Shown here: positions 5,899 through 5,952 of the stretch, piece by piece | Layout of the letters: each line of letters opens with the position of its first letter | Numbering within the stretch: position 1 is the first letter of the stretch | From: Phycisphaerae bacterium | GTDB lineage: Bacteria; Planctomycetota; Phycisphaerae; Phycisphaerales; SM1A02 | Assembly (NCBI GenBank): GCA_016873355.1 | Contig: VGXK01000139.1 | Coordinates: 1 to 5,952, forward strand | Direction: 5' to 3' | DNA: 5,952 nucleotides | The notes under the pieces: generated by a model | The model's database searches: none | What the model was told of the DNA's origin: nothing | The model's input: the letters and a program-made list of their open reading frames with translations, nothing else | Position numbers and translations under genes: made by a program

Positions 5899-5952
5899 AG
5901 CTCGAACGATCACGATGGGCGCTGCGCCGACGGCGCTTGGCGCGGTGCTGGC
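5888..5952 (+). CDS. Possible start of a further gene (partial)
   Basis: A frame opening with GTG at 5888, overlapping the last 11 bases of the preceding membrane-protein gene, stays open for 21 codons to the window edge. An alternative ATG lies at 5915. The peptide reads (M)RPEARTITMGAAPTALGAVL, turning mildly hydrophobic at the end, which could be the beginning of a signal peptide or membrane helix. The overlap suits a translationally coupled third operon gene. The visible part is too short to test. Confidence 0.35.
   Translation, partial: MRPEARTITMGAAPTALGAVL

Overview
This is a GC-rich bacterial window (roughly two thirds G+C by eye) packed with ordinary chromosomal housekeeping genes. 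It shows no phage, insertion sequence, CRISPR or RNA gene. The high GC content, the gene content and a DUF2089-type regulator fit a Gram-negative lineage such as the Planctomycetes (perhaps Phycisphaerae). That placement is a guess from general resemblance, because no ribosomal or other phylogenetic marker was compared.

Left part, minus strand (2390 down to 1): a likely three-gene operon. It runs from a CPBP-family intramembrane protease, through tryptophanyl-tRNA synthetase (trpS, 16 bases later), to the N-terminal 98 codons of an unrecognised membrane-anchored, tryptophan-rich protein (28 bases after trpS) that leaves the window.

Middle, plus strand (2389 to 4795): indole-3-glycerol phosphate synthase (trpC), apaG and aspartate-semialdehyde dehydrogenase (asd), separated by 43 and 54 bases and possibly co-transcribed. 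The trpC start codon and the start codon of the divergent CPBP protease share two bases (CATG at 2388-2391). Any promoter for one gene must therefore lie inside the coding sequence of the other.

Right part, plus strand (4796 to the end): a 249-base non-coding gap with several short dyads ends in the only strong sigma70-like promoter of the window (5007-5035), placed so close to the next ATG that the transcript would be almost leaderless. It drives a small DUF2089-type helix-turn-helix protein, which overlaps by ATGA with a signal-peptide-bearing three-helix membrane protein. A further reading frame overlaps the end of that gene and runs off the window.

Functionally, trpC makes the indole precursor of tryptophan, trpS charges tRNA with tryptophan, and asd feeds lysine/diaminopimelate, threonine and methionine synthesis. 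No clearly novel system is visible. The parts most worth a second look are the regulator plus membrane-protein pair at the right end, the overlapping divergent starts, and the Trp-rich reading frame after trpS.
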